Source: Notolepis coatsorum | Lineage: Eukaryota; Chordata; Actinopteri; Aulopiformes; Paralepididae | Assembly: GCA_963971535.1 (NCBI GenBank) | Contig: OZ020598.1 | Location: 96,539,650 to 96,603,649, forward strand | Length of the DNA: 64,000 nucleotides | Direction of reading: 5' to 3' | In this document: positions 36,701 through 50,884 of the stretch, piece by piece | Layout of the letters: every line of letters starts with the position of its first letter | How positions within the stretch are numbered: the first letter of the stretch is position 1 | The notes under the pieces: model-generated | What the model saw: the letters and a program-made list of their open reading frames with translations, nothing else | Databases searched by the model: none | What the model was told of the DNA's origin: nothing | Made by a program: the position numbers and the translations under genes

Positions 36701-36841
36701 CCTGCAATGATGTGTGCGGGGGGTGGTTAGGTTACCAAACGGCTACTCGCATCTTTTTTATTGTTATTATTCGTTTTCAATCTAAACCGTTTGGGATTGT
36801 TTTCCCCTTTTCAAATTTGGACCAAGTGAGCGGTCTTCTCT

Positions 36842-36998
36842 CGTGCCGAGCGGAAGTGGAAGACCAAGAAGAGGCTGGGTAGACGATGTCTGTGATTGGA
36901 GTGGAGTGAGAGGCGGAGTCACGGAGTTGGAGAGAAGAGGTGGGGACAGAATGGGTTGGAGAGTGATAGGCAACCTTCGGAACGAAGAAGCCACCTAA
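36842..36998 (+). pseudogene. RTE-like LINE C-terminal fragment
   Basis: Reads SGRPRRGWVDDVCDW and WRVIGNLRNEEAT then stops and a GATGAT tail. This Arg-Pro-rich ending is typical of several LINE clades. Confidence 0.5.
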
Positions 36999-37525
36999 TG
37001 ATGATGATGAGCAGCGGAGATAACAGCAGCGCGTTAGCGCGGATGACAAGCAATCATGCGGGACATGGTCTCAGTTTGCGTGACGCGTGAAAAGAGACAG
37101 AAATGCTGTACAATCACGCGCAATGCGTCTGGCCACCCTAATTGCAAGCCTATTTTTGTAGTTACTTTTCTCTCGACGCACAACTTTCCAAATATTATTA
37201 CTTCCGGGGGTCCAAACAGCAGTCTTTCATGGCAGTCTTTCAAGTAGTTTCTGACAGCAAACATGTTGGTGGTGTCCGTTTAAAAAAGCCACCACGGGAA
37301 ATGTCCCCCCCCCCCCCCCAAAAAGCTATTATACCCTCAATTGGCAGGTGGCGGATGTCAAGCCATGCAGTGCTTGCAAGATTACAGGTTCAAAGAATCG
37401 AGAAGTGAGTGTAATTATCAAGTGCATGGTGCTCCGTTTAGGCAAAATCATCTAATGGAAGACCAAAAACTGTGTGGGGTCCGTTTCAATATCGGTTGGG
37501 ATTTGGAATGGCTTCTGGTGCGTGC

Positions 37526-37707
<182 letters not shown>

Positions 37708-37762
37708 AGGCAGGAGTCTGCTTCACAGTACGCTGTGTGTTCATACAGCAGGTATTTGGACT

Positions 37763-37805
37763 TAATAATAATAATCTTCATTTATATAGCACCTTTCATA
37801 CACGG
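37763..37805 (-). mobile_element. LINE 3' tail fragment
   Basis: TAATAATAATCTTCATTTAT followed by ATAGCACCTTTCA, the reverse of the common GAAAGGTGCTATAT ending. Confidence 0.5.
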
Positions 37806-38232
37806 AGTGTAGACCAAATGCGTCCACATTTTTATATGAGTCTAGCACATTTTCATAACAATAGCTAATATTACCGTTTTCATTGAGGTTTCTTACAAAT
37901 TAACGATGCTTTATGTTGTCCTTTATATGCCGATTATCATACAAATCTTAAATTGTACCATATGTCACCCTTTAGACAACATATGTAACGCTACCAGCAC
38001 ACTTTTGTTAGGATAATTAGTTTACCATTCGCGGTCGCTATACCGAGGTCACAGTAATTGTTTACCGTGTGTGTGTGATGTGTGTGTGTGTGTGTGTGTG
38101 CATAGCGCAACATGACAAGCGTCCACAGGAAGGAAAACTGTTTACCCAGAGAAGGGAGGAGAGGAGGTACGGATATTATAAGCATGTTGCACTCTCTTAC
38201 ATATAGGAGGATATACTGTCTCTCCCACAGGC

Positions 38233-38347
<115 letters not shown>

Positions 38348-38387
38348 ACAGCCTAGCCATAGAGAAAGGCCGCCATAGGCAGACCTG

Positions 38388-40121
38388 GGCCCTCATTCAT
38401 CAACGTGGCGTAGAAAATGTTCTATTTCCACACGTAAGCACAGAATTTAGAATCAGTGCACGCACAAAAAAAACGGGATTTACCACACGTGCGTACGCAG
38501 GTTCGACGCACACCTGTCATGATAAATATCACCTTGGCCCTGCGCCGAGGCTTGTGCACACTTTCACGTATTTGCATACCAAAACCGCCCCGATTAACCA
38601 TATACGGTAATGGGCACCCCCATGAAATGTGGAAGAATGGACTAAACCGAGGGAAGCGTGTTATGAGACAGGCTGACAGACGTGTACACGTACGGTGATG
38701 TCGGATATGATATCTATTAACCATTGCTGCCTGGGCAGCACAAACACTAATAAAGACCGTGCTGGAATATGACTGCCTTTTTCCATTTTGTTTGATTAAT
38801 ACCCAGGGATTAAAGTTCTCCTCAATTTTATTCCAAATCGCGATGGATTTTCCGTCAATTTTCTACCTGCTGCATATGATTTCTAGAGTCATACAATCTA
38901 TTTTGATGTCAGTATTGGGTAGCCTATATAAACAATAATACGAGAGCATATACAAGAACAATGAATCTCACTGCCAATGATGTAGCCTATACGCCATGTG
39001 TAGCCTGCCTATATGTGATCAATACAAACTTGAACTTGAATTCCATCATGTCTGTGTGCGGGTCACTGCGGGAACTCACAAGGCTGTTGTCACAATGTAA
39101 ATAAGAACGTGCACTGAAAAGTTACAGTATGTAGTTGGTTGATTATTTGTATGACAGTCAGTAAACCCTTGCAAAAAGTATCCGTTTTATTTAATGAATT
39201 GAAAACATTCAGCATCGCCTTCCTCCCGGCATGCAGCAACAACATGTATCAGGCAAATGCGCATCGCAACATTGACTTAGTGGAATCCCTTTCTATTCAC
39301 ATAACTGCATTTGTGATGGAGCTTTGACAGCTACAGTAACAGTCTATTGCTCGATCCATCTCCAATATCACGATGGACCGTGCCGGTGGCAAAGACCCGA
39401 GGGTGGAGAGGATCTTGAATGAATTCCATCATCATATTTATATGTTGTGTGTCTGTCCACTATGTCTGTTACTTTGTTATTCCCCCCCCCCTATCTATGT
39501 AAAGCGACCTTGGGTCTCTTGAAAGGCGCTATATAAAATGAAGCTATTATTATTATTGTTATTATTATCACATCTGAGCGGGAGCTCACAAATAGACTGT
39601 TAGTCTCAGTGAAGTTTCAACGGAGGTCATCTATTCTAACCAACAAATTGAAGTAGAAAGCATTTCGTGACCAATCTTATTTGGAAACATGAAACACAAA
39701 ATAATTCGCTTTTTATTTGAAACAATATTTAATCGCGTTTGGAGGTTGGTGTTTTGCGTCTGCCCCCCCGTGCCAAACAAGCAGGCCAACCTCTTGTTCG
39801 CGTGTGAGCCCGTTATAATTACACTACTGTCGCTATTCTATAATGAACTATAATGAATTACGGGTCATACAGAAGTTGAACACTAATGCACGAAAGCTTA
39901 TTTCCGCCTTGAAACTAATGCAGAACTGAGGAGCGCTTATGCCGTAGTAACGATGTTCTACCACTGGGCGTCAGCTAAGTGTGCTCCGAGTTGTGCGTAT
40001 ACACATAAGCACGAAGTCAAGTTCAAGTTGAAATTGATGAATCCCACTCTTTGCTTAGAAATGGTCGTACGCACAGGTTAAGCACATATCTGTGCGTAAG
40101 TCAGGTTGATGAATGAGGGCC
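38388..40121 (-). mobile_element. Harbinger-like DNA transposon, copy 2
   Basis: Same terminal repeats as 29799-31433, in inverted orientation, flanked by CTG (38385-38387 and 40122-40124). 1734 bp. It carries its own nested LINE 3' end (39500-39570), so the two copies diverged by different insertions. Confidence 0.82.
39500..39570 (+). mobile_element. LINE 3' end nested in Harbinger-like copy 2
   Basis: GAAAGGCGCTATATAAAATG followed by (TTATTA)n. Confidence 0.6.
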
Positions 40122-40326
40122 CTGGCTCCTAAGAGAAGACAGACTGTGCACCCACTGCACACAAGATGAGGTGGAACCCGAGCTACACTTCCTAACAACC
40201 TGCCCACTATACCACGACATCAGAGACATATACTTCGCACAAATTGCAAACACCCAAAAGAGACTTTGAAAACATGGACAATAACAAAAAACTCCCATAC
40301 CTACTGGGAGAAAAACTCTCCTGCTC

Positions 40327-40622
40327 TTAACCCTTTCACTACCACACGACGGAAGGTTAACCCTTTACTATCACACTACAGATAACCGTCTGTAGTGCGA
40401 TAGTAAAGGGTTAACCGTCTGTAGTGTGATAGTAAAGGGTTAACCGTCTGTAGTGTGATAGTGAAAGGGTTAACCCTTTGTCGTGTGGCAGTAAAAGGGT
40501 TCACCTTCTGTATTGTCGCAGTGAAAGGGTTATCCATTTGGTAGTGCGGCAGTGAATTGGTTAACCTTCCGTATTGTCGCAGTGAAAGGGTTAAACCATT
40601 TGGTAGTGTGGCAGTGAAAGGG
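40327..40622. repeat. Palindromic CCCTTTCACTACCAC array, copy 3
   Basis: About two forward units then about eight inverted, diverging units. Starts at TTAA, immediately after the LINE-like frame. Confidence 0.8.
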
Positions 40623-40689
40623 ATAACTACTAGAGAGAGGCGCTACCATGACACACTGCGGTAGTAGACAAGGTGGGATCTGGGGACAC

Positions 40690-40818
40690 TGCTGTGGTGT
40701 GGGGGATGGCTGATTTAAGCACCTGTCACACCTGTCTTGGGTCAAGCTAATCAGACCTGGGAGCAGGGGTGGCTGAGCACCTGTTGTGGACTGAGGTAAT
40801 CAATGGACACAGGTTAAA

Positions 40819-40850
<32 letters not shown>

Positions 40851-40990
40851 ACAGACACGCACACAGACACACAGACACACACACAGACAGGAGAGCTCTG
40901 TCTAGATGGCACAAACCATCTGCTCTTGGCTTGTTATATATTGCCACAACTCTTCGGTCATATATAGGCATCCTTTGTCCTCACTGTTCC
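40690..40990 (+). repeat. LTR-like repeat family, copy 3
   Basis: Homologous to 27395-27560, with a poly-C and CA tract (40809-40890) in the middle. Confidence 0.55.
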
Positions 40991-41129
40991 TATCGTTTTT
41001 AGTTATTGACTGATGATTTTATTAAAATTATTTTAATTTAATTCAATTAAATTTGGTTCACTGTTTTTAACTGCTATTGTTATCTGTTATTGTTGTCATT
41101 TATTTCAGATATTTTTTTTTATATGTTAT

Positions 41130-41293
41130 GCCGTAGTGTAAAGCACCCTGTGCATTCGTGCTGTGAAGGGTGCTATATAAATAAAGGTCATTCATTCATT
41201 CATTCATTCATTCATTCATTCATTCATTCATTCATTCATTCATTCATTCATTCATTCATTCATTCATTCATTCATTCATTCATTCATTCATTC
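41130..41293 (+). mobile_element. LINE 3' end with expanded (ATTC)n tail
   Basis: GAAGGGTGCTATATAAATAA at about 41165 runs directly into about 26 ATTC units. Confidence 0.75.
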
Positions 41294-41775
41294 TTCAATA
41301 AAGGTCTGTGTTTGCACTACCGTCTCATGTGCCTCTGTGTCAGAAAGATCTGTTAAAACCCACTTGGGTGGTTCAACTGTTGAACTGCTAGTGCTACTAG
41401 TGATGCGTGGGTTGGGTGGGTGCAGTGTCACAAAAGAAAAAAGAAAAAAGTTCCAAATAATTGTGGGCAGGGTGTGGACAGAAGAGGATAACATAAAAGT
41501 CATGGACAATTTACCATAATACACTGTGGGCTACAAATGTTTCCAGATTGATAAGCCAACTCACAAACAAATGAAACAAGTTCAGAATTGGCTGATTGCT
41601 TGACCCCCAGAAGTGCTCCTTTCAGCGACGCGTTGAAAACGTGCCCGTCCGGATCGTGTGCTCATGTGGAGCACGTGGAACATAACGTTTGTAGTTATAC
41701 AGTAGCACACTGGCGGAATGGCACCACATTTCAAACTGCACTCCCTTGTGTGCTCAGCAATACATCCACCGAGTA

Positions 41776-42897
41776 TAGGGTGGCCAAACGTCCCGATTTG
41801 TGCGGGACAGTCCCGCATTTCAGCCCTCTGTCCCGCATGCCGCAAGAGAAGATCAATGTCCCGCATTTGTGCCCTTCCGAGCCCAATCTTCTCTGTTCCA
41901 TTCGTTCCGTTTCTCCGTACAAGTCAACAAGTCACCCTAGAGAGTGCAGCCGTTCCGATTTTGAGAAAGCAGCCAAATGCAACCAACCAGAAGGCGAGGC
42001 TGTGTTCCGAAGGAAGCTTACCCGCCTCCTCTGTGCTCAGCACCAATGGGAAGCATCCATTCGCTTTTTTAATTTCTGAAAGCCGGCCATTGCTTTCTAC
42101 GCGGAGAGACTGTAGCTCACAGTGTTAAAGACCAGCTCACAACTTTCCAGAGACACACTGATCTGCTGCAACTTTTCAGAGATGGTAAGTTCATCTAACT
42201 TATTCTAGTCTAAAGAAACCTATATATTACTATTTGTTAATCAGAGCGTTATTTGTTAATCAGAGCCGTTATTTTACCGTGTGTTTGTGTGTGCACGCCC
42301 CCGTGTAATGGCAAATTACTTTTACTCATGCTTTTCGGTGGCTTTCAGTGTATGTATGGTAAAAACACATTATACATTCAGGTATATATTAATATTGATA
42401 CATCGAGGTAACGTTAATATGCCTTTGTTTATCAGAACTATTTGCCTGCATGTGCGCTTTCCGTGGCAAATGCACTCGCGCTTTGAGACGGTACGTTCAT
42501 TTAACTTATTCTAGTCTAAAGAAACCTATACATCGAGGTAACGTTAATATGCCTTTGTTAATCAGAACTGTATTTTGCCTGCGTGCACGCTTTTCTAGTC
42601 TAAAGAAACGTATATTACTATTGATACATCGAGGTAACGTTAATATGCCTTTGTTAATCAGAACTGTATTTGCCTGCGTGCACGCTTTCCGTGGCAAATG
42701 CACTCGCGCTTCGAGACAGTAAGTTCATTCAAACTATAATGCCTTTAGTTAATCAGAAAGTTATTTTGATCAAAATTAATACATTATGTAAACATGATTA
42801 TTGTATACATATTCATTACTGTCCCGCAATTTCAACAAATGTCCCGCAAAATCGACACGCTGTCCTGCATTTGGATCATATGGATTTGGTCACCCTA
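41776..42897. mobile_element. hAT element with 8-bp target duplication
   Basis: Starts TAGGGTGGCCAAACGTCCCG and ends TTTGGTCACCCTA, flanked by perfect ACCGAGTA (41768-41775 and 42898-42905). Internal TCCCGCA motifs recur near both ends. The centre holds about four degenerate units containing ATCGAGGTAACGTTAATATG (42184-42720). Non-coding, 1122 bp. Confidence 0.88.
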
Positions 42898-42905
42898 ACC
42901 GAGTA

Positions 42906-43300
42906 TGAGTTTGTTCGGATGACCGGTTCTCAAGATATGAGTAAAGTTGTTGTTATAGGGCCACTGTCTGGCCAAATCGCATGCAAAGGGGCGTGGCATT
43001 ATTGGCAAAGTCGATCGGATGAATCTCTAGATATCTTGAGACAGAGACTCCTTCCTTTATACTTAGATAACATGTTGTTGGTTGGAACAAACCAGTCTGA
43101 TGCATTGTAAATGTGGTAGAAATTGTATGTTCCCCCTCCCTCCCATTTATCACCCCCCCCCCCACACCTACTATAGTCAGCCTACTGTTATCCAATACCC
43201 AATCCAATACCTACGCCCTGTCTCCCCGTCTCTCTTGATCAATCCATTTGTCCCCTGATCAATCAGTCTCACCTAAAGCCCCCACCTTCCCTAACACCAA
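42906..43300. other. No gene recognised
   Basis: Open frames here are short and without recognisable motifs. A poly-C run lies near 43154-43162. Confidence 0.3.
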
Positions 43301-43304
43301 ATTG

Positions 43305-44060
43305 CACACGCCACTGTGGATAAACGGGGCTATCATGGACAGGGTGAGCAGTTTCAAGTACCTGGGAGTTCACATCACAGAGGACTTGACATGGTCTACA
43401 CACATAGATTCTGTGGTGAAAAAGGCGAAACAGCGCCTCTATCACCTGAGACAGCTAAGGAAGTTCAGAGTATCGGGGAAGATACTCCACTCCTTCTATT
43501 CCGGAGCTGTAGAGAGCATTCTGACTGGAAACATCACTGCCTGGTTTGATAACAGCACGGCACAGGACAGGAAGGCACTGCAGACAGTGGTGCGCTCAGC
43601 AGAGCGTACTACGGGTATTGCACTACCACCCCTGCAGGACTTATATAACAGGAGGTGCAAATCCAGAGCCTGCAGAATTATGAAAGACCCCCACCATCCC
43701 AACAACAGCCTGTTCAAGCTGCTGTGGTCAGGCAACCGCTAAAACAATCACTTTAAACAAAATGTCACTTTAAAAAATAGAAAGTCACTTTAAAGGAAAG
43801 AGGTACTGTATAGTATAGTTTAGATACATTAAGAGTTAAAATTGTAAATTGTATAGTAGTGTATATAGGAACCAGTTTCTCAGGAACTTAGCATGTCTTT
43901 TTTTTTACCATGCAAATCTTGTGTCTTACCTATTAAATTTTTTCTATGCCTATTTTTATTATTGTATTTTGCACAATCATTGCGGGCATGACCACCCGCC
44001 TTTCATTGTATGGCCTGGTATGTATGTGACAAATAAAACTCTTGATTCTTGATTGATTCT
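43305..44060 (+). pseudogene. 5'-truncated L2-like LINE
   Basis: 43305-43742 encodes the C-terminal part of an RT ORF (SSFKYLGVHITEDLTWSTHI, NITAW, IMKDPHHP), closely similar to the end of the LINE at 48.1-51.3 kb. It stops about 45 codons earlier. The 3' UTR ends AATAAAACTCTTGATTCTTG. Confidence 0.85.
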
Positions 44061-44377
44061 CTCCTATTTGACCTAATACATTTGTAACAACCAACGATGG
44101 ACCAAGATAATTATTTCCACCACATACAGTAAAGAAAAAAGAAAAGTGGGTTCATGCCCACTGCCCTCAGAAAGCAACACTTGTGATTGGAGTCTCAAGG
44201 AAAAGAGGGCTGGGTTTGAGAATACTGTGGATGAATAGGAAATGCATGTGGATCGGGGTCACGTGAGAGCTGACTTGCATCAGTTTGCTAGTGTGAAACC
44301 AATACTATAAATCTGTTTCCGATTTGTGAAACTGGACTGTGAAAGACCAGTCGGGCATTGCAGTAGTCATGGTGGAG

Positions 44378-44530
44378 ATGCTACCATTGTAGTACTAATG
44401 CAGGATAGATGCAGAATGGACGATTTCTACAATGGCTACCGCTGTACTGCTGATGCAGGATAGATACAGGATGGATGACGTCTAAGGTAGCTCCCATTGT
44501 AGTACTAATACTGGATAGATGCAGGGTGGA
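44378..44530. repeat. Tandem repeat of about 60 bp, 2-3 copies
   Basis: The unit includes CATTGTAGTACTAATGCAGG. Confidence 0.75.
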
Positions 44531-44989
44531 GGAACGAGAGACCCAATGGGGACGATAGAAAGTGTAGATGCATTCATCAAGCAAAGCTGTAAAATCAATA
44601 CTGTATCTGTTGTAGCTCTTTGTGGCAATTCTTTCGACATCAATTGCATTCCTCTGTCGCACATTTTTATTGAACTATTGCTGTTGCTTCTCCCTCAAAG
44701 GGAGTAGCTACTGTACAGATGCTCCCTTCTCAGCCATCAGGAAGTGAATGACCGGCAGTTTCAGACACAATAACATTCCTCTTAAAGTTCTACTTCACAT
44801 TAGGGTTGCGAAAGAACCGGCTGCAGTGACTGCCATGCTACTAACGCAGGATCGACGCATAAGGAAGAAAAACAATGAAGAAGAATATCTTTATTGTCAA
44901 GTAAGTTTTTACATAATACGTGACCGGGCACCGACTGCAGTTCTAATGCCGGTACCCTTGGTCAAGGACAGTGGCAGGATTATGTACCT

Positions 44990-45152
44990 AGCATGCATGT
45001 ATTTTATGGTGTGGAACGAAACAGGAGTGGCTGGAGGAAAACCAGGTGAACACGCAAACTCCACACAGAATGCTCTCCTGCTGGGGTTTGAACCCAGGAC
45101 CTTCTTGCTGCAAGGCAGTAGTGCTAACCATGGTGCCATCGTGTCACGCTCT
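44990..45152 (-). mobile_element. tRNA-derived SINE
   Basis: On the minus strand an A-box-like TGGCACCATGGTTAGCA precedes a B-box-like CTGGGTTCAAACC, then the body with GGAGTTTGCGTGTTC. Same type as the common teleost tRNA SINE. Confidence 0.75.
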
Positions 45153-45710
45153 GAGCCATGTGTGTTTTTAAATGAAACGCACCTCTGTGATCGGCAATGT
45201 CACTAACTCAATCACTTGTTTGCAGTTAACCACTCTGCCCCTAGTGGCGGTTCACGAGCAATGCACTCTGTATAAGCATCTCATCTATGACACCGTGTGT
45301 CCTTGATTTTATGCTGGCTGTAAAACCATTGTAAAATACAGGCAGCCATCACTTCATCAAGCAGTGTTGTAAAATCAATACCGTGAGGGTTGTGTTTATG
45401 TTCATGATACCATATTCATTAGCCATTAGCCAGCCCTTATAGATGTGTATTTTACTGCATACCTTACATGCAACAGTGAATTATAGCACTGCAGTGTGTG
45501 GTCTGAGGTAATCTGAGGTGAAACTGAGGAGAGGAGCCATACGCTCCTGCAACGCTACAGTGCTGTGTCTAGTATTGTTTTTTAAATGGAAACTGAAAAC
45601 ATCGATTTTTTATCTAGCATATAATTAGCAACACCTCTTTTTTATTATTTACTTTATCCACTCTTTTGATATTATTTTATTTATTTGTTTTATCTTTAAA
45701 GTTTTACATT

Positions 45711-46252
<542 letters not shown>

Positions 46253-46255
46253 TTT

Positions 46256-47335
46256 GGCACAGTATAATATAGTTGATATACAGTAGAAAATATGGGTGTA
46301 CAGTATAATACAGTGACCATACAGTAGAATAGAGTGGACATACAATAGAATACAGTGGGCATAAAGTAGAATACAGTGAACATACAATAGAATATAGTGG
46401 ACATACAATATAATACAGTGAACATACAGTAGAATATAGTGGACATACAATATAATACAGTGAACATACAATAGAATATAGTGGATATTCAGTCGAATAC
46501 AGTGGACATACAAAATAATATAGTGGACATACAGTAGAATATAGTGGATACACAATCTAATATAGTGGACATACTGTATGGTAGAATACAGTGGGCACTG
46601 GGCATACACTAGAATATAGTGGACATGCTGTATGGTAGAATACAGTGGACATACAATAGAATATAGTGGTCATAAAATATAATATACAGTAGTGGACATA
46701 CAGTAGAATATAGTGGGCAATACAGTATAATATAGTGGATATACAGTAGAATACACTGGCCATACATTAGAATGCAGTGGACATACAGTATACTACAGTT
46801 GGCATACAGTAGAATACAGTGGACATACAGTCTAATATAGTGGACAAACAGTAGACTATAGTGTACATACAGTAGAATATAGTGGGCATACAGTAGAATG
46901 CAGTGGACATACAGTATAATATAGTGGGCATACAATATAATATACAGTAGTGAACATACAGTAGAATATAGTGGACATACAGTAGAATACACTGGACATA
47001 CAGTAGAATACAGTGGACATACAGTATAATATAGTGGGCAATACAGTATAATATAGTGGGCATACAGTAGAATACACTGGCCATACAGTATAATATATTG
47101 TACATACAGTATACTACAGTGTGCATACAGTAGAATACAGTGCACATACAGTATAATATAGTGGACATACAGTATAATATAGTGGACATACAGTATAATA
47201 ATAGTGGACATACAGTAGAATACAGTGGACATACAGTATAATAGAGTGGACATACAGTAGAATATAGTGGACATACAGTAGAATATAGTGGACAATAACA
47301 TACAGTAGCATATAGTGGACATACAATTATATTTT
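46256..47335. repeat. 21-bp minisatellite, about 50 copies
   Basis: The unit is close to AGTGGACATACAGTAGAATA plus T. It is 7 codons long, so several frames stay open. The same unit occurs at 52034-52232. Confidence 0.97.
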
Positions 47336-47699
47336 TAAAACATCCCCAAGGCTGCAACACCCCCATTCCTCCCAGGTGTCAGGCTCCTCATTAGCTTCCA
47401 TTCATTTTGGGGACCATGTTTAAATATCATACTTCTGAAGTATAAACAAACTATACTGCTGTGACAATTTCAATAAAACAGACCATTCTGAGTCAATGGT
47501 ACATGCTTGTACAACTGTACAAGCAAAACTGTACATTGGAATATCTAACATGTATTTACCACCTTCCTCTGCACGAGGACACAGATGGGTTTTATGTAAC
47601 ACAAGGACAATTACGTGGGTAATTCGAAAGTAAACGCACGCATTTCAGCCACACACACGTCACTGACACACTGGACGCAGCGGCCCAATATATATATAT

Positions 47700-48030
47700 T
47701 TTTAAAATCCACTCACCATTTGATGTACTTCTTTACGAGGAAATAGTGTCCCTCCCATCTGATCACTTGTAAATTAAATCCATCCTTCGATATTTTCTGA
47801 TGAAACGTTCAATGACCTCGTCTGCTTGCAAACAGTTGCAAATCAGGCAATGCAACAAACAGCAGTCTTTTGTGATCTAATCGATCCTTCATTTGCGTGA
47901 GGATGCTGTCGAAATCCACTAAACATTGTTCTGTTGATGCGTGACACACGTTCCATTTTCGGGACTCCGACTCTGACAGGTGGTCACTCAGACAGTCACC
48001 CAAGCGATTGCCAAAGCAGTGCACTCACCA
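47700..48030 (-). pseudogene. Degenerate coding relic, unknown
   Basis: A 71-codon frame (47809-48024) has protein-like composition (SESESRKWNVCHAS, DRLDHKRLLFVALPDLQLF). A neighbouring frame reads VIERFIRKYRRMDLIYK. In-frame stops and frame changes suggest decay. Not identified. Confidence 0.3.
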
Positions 48031-48105
48031 AAGCTGTGGGCTCACCTATCCCATCTTCCTCTTCTTCTTCTTCCTCTGGGTGAACATTTCGATGACTTAG
48101 CTATT

Positions 48106-50884
48106 AGCTCACGTTAGAAATCAAGCGGGAGAACGGCAACAAAGGAAACGGCAGAAAGAGGCATAGAGGAAGACGAGGAGGTATCAGACTTAGATTAAAA
48201 AGATCTGCTTACCGTCCAGCAATTCCATCCATCTTTCTGGCGAATGCACGTTCGTTGGAGGGAAGGATGGACGACTTGAGAGCGAGGGTCCGATTCCAAC
48301 GGGAGATGAGAGACGTTAACGTCATGTGTTTCACGGAGACATGGCTCAAGCCAGCGACGCCGGACAACAGCGTCTCTCCATCGGACAACTTCACCGTCCT
48401 GAGAGCAGATCGCACGGCAGCCTCTGGGAAGAGCATCGGAGGTGGGGTCTGCATCCTCACGAACAATCTCTGGGTTAATCCCAAAGAAGTACATGTCCTC
48501 TCAAGTTCATGCTCCCCAGATATGGAACATCTCTCAATCCTGTGCCGTCCGTTCCACCTACCCCGTGAGTTCACCGCGGTCATCATGTCCGTCGTATATA
48601 TCCACCCACAGGCAAATACTGGCAAAGCGCTGGTGGAATTACACGACCACCTCAACAAACAACAGATCAAGCATCCGGAAGCCGCGATGATAGTTCAACC
48701 AGGCGAATCTGAAAAAAGTGATGCCGTCCTTTTTTCAGCACATCGCCTGCTCCACAAGAGGGGGAAACACACTCGACCACTGTTACACCCCGTTCAGAGC
48801 CGGCTACAAGGCTGTAGCGGCTCCGCCACTGATGGGTGCTGCAAGCGCGAGCGATCACGACTCCATTTTTTTAATCCCTGCATACAAACAAAGATCGCGT
48901 GACGTCGTCGTGTCACAAGAGACAAAAAAGTGGTCTGACGAATCAGAGGCCACGCTCCGGGATGCGTTCGAAGACACAGACTGGGACATGTTTAAAGGAA
49001 GCGCCAGTGACGTCAGCGAGTACGCTGATACCGTTGTGAGTTACATAACAACAGTAACTGACGGTATTGTCCTCACAAAGAAGGCGCAGGTTTTCCCAAA
49101 CCAGAAACCTTGGGTGGACAGCACTATTAGAGCAGCCCTGAACTCACGCACCACGGCTTATAACCTGGGCAGAGAGTCAGGAAATATGGAAGAGTACAAG
49201 GCTTCAGTCTACACTCTGCGCAAGGCTGTTAAACTTGCTAAGAGGACATATGCTGAGAAACTGGAGACACAAATGGCACAAAACGACACAAGAGGCTTGT
49301 GGAGGGGACTGAAGACAATAACTGACTACAAAGTCAGCGCCTCCTCAATGGGGAGCGACGACGCCTCTCTCGCGGACAAACTCAACTCCTTCTACGCTCG
49401 GTTCGGTGTAGACAGAGGCGCTAGTGACGTCACTGGCGCACCGGCTGTTGTGGAGGGGGGGGTGGCAACCGCGGGGGTGCGGGGGCGCTCTCTCGTTGTC
49501 GGAACACAGTGTGAGAAGAGCATTTATGCAGGTGAACACCAGGAAGGCTGCTGGCCCAGATGGCATAACAGGACGCATACTTAAGTCCTGTGCAAACCAG
49601 CTTGCCCCGGTGTTCACCGCCATATTTATTCAATCCCTGGAGGAGTCAGTGGTCCCTGCCTGGTTCAAGATGTCTACCATCATCCCTGTACCGAAGAAAC
49701 CCTCCCCAACATGTCCAAATGACTACAGACCGGTGGCACTCACCTCTGTGGTCATGAAATGTTTCGAGAGGCTGGTCAAGGACCACATTTGTGCCTCCCT
49801 CCCCAGTGATATGGACCCTATGCAATTTGCATACAGGACAAACAGGTCCACTGACGATGCGGTCTCCCAGGTACTGCACAGCACTCTCTCCCACCTTGAC
49901 CGTCAGAAGGGGGGCTATGTGAGACTGTTGTTCATTGACTACAGCTCAGCGTTCAACACCATAGTCCCCACCAGACTGGTGGACAAGCTGATCGAGCTAG
50001 GTCTGAGCTCCGCCCTGAGCGCCTGGGTACTGGACTTTCTGAGTGAAAGACCCCAGGCGGTCAGGGTGGGGGGTCAGACCTCCAACACCATCACCCTGAG
50101 CATCGGGTCCCCCCAGGGCTGTGTTCTAAGCCCCCTGCTGTACTCACTCTACACACACGATTGTGTGGCCAAGTTCAGCGCCAACTCCATAGTGAAGTTC
50201 GCAGACGACGCGGTGGTGGTGGGGCTGATCTCGGACAACGACGAGAAGGCCTACCGGGAGGAGGTTGAGGTACTGGAACGTTGGTGCCAGGACAACAGCC
50301 TTCTCCTGAACATTGGTAAAACCAAGGAGCTGATCGTGGATTATAGGAGAGGACAGCAGGAGACACACACACCACTGATGATTAACGGGGCTACCGTGGA
50401 CAGGGTGAGCAGCTTCAAGTACCTGGGGGTCCACATCTCAGAGGATCTGACATGGTCAACACACATAGACACAGTAGTAAAGAAAGCGAAGCAGCGCCTC
50501 TACCACCTGAGACAGTTAAGGAAGTTCAGAGTATCGGCGAAGATACTCCAGTCCTTCTACTCAGGAGCTGTAGAGAGCATCTTGACCGGAAACATCACTG
50601 CCTGGTATGGAAACAGCACGGCACAGGACAAGAAGGCCCTACAGAGAGTGGTGCGCTCAGCCGAGTGTACCACGGGTATTGCGCTACCTACCCTGCAGGT
50701 TCTATACAACAAGAGGTGCAAATCCAGAGCCTGCAGAATAATGAAAGACCCCCACCACCCCAATAACATCCTGTTCCAGCTGCTGAGGTCAGGCAGACGC
50801 CTGCGAACCCCAGCTACTAGGACGGAGAGGCTTAGGCTCAGCTTCTTCCCCCAGGCCATCAGAGCCCTGAACAATGAACATTGA
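48106..50884 (+). pseudogene. L2-like LINE ORF2, endonuclease and RT, frameshifted
   Basis: Encodes an APE-type endonuclease followed by a reverse transcriptase. Endonuclease: RPAIPSIFLANARSL, FTETWLKPATPD, GGVCI, then DHCYTPFRAGYKAV and ASDHDSIFL. RT (frame from 49424): RKAAGPDGITGRIL, LLFIDYSSAFNTIV, SPQGC and FADDAVV at about 50198, ending at TGA 50882-50884. The endonuclease frame shifts near 48693, where about 11 nt carrying the GDFN motif appear deleted. A second shift lies between about 49440 and 49490 in a G-rich run. The RT itself is intact. Assignment to the L2/CR1 group rests on the C-terminal layout and tail. Confidence 0.9.

Noticed and set aside
41588-42128. Frames of 94-163 codons
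   Set aside because: They cross a hAT boundary at 41776 and contain only its non-coding termini.
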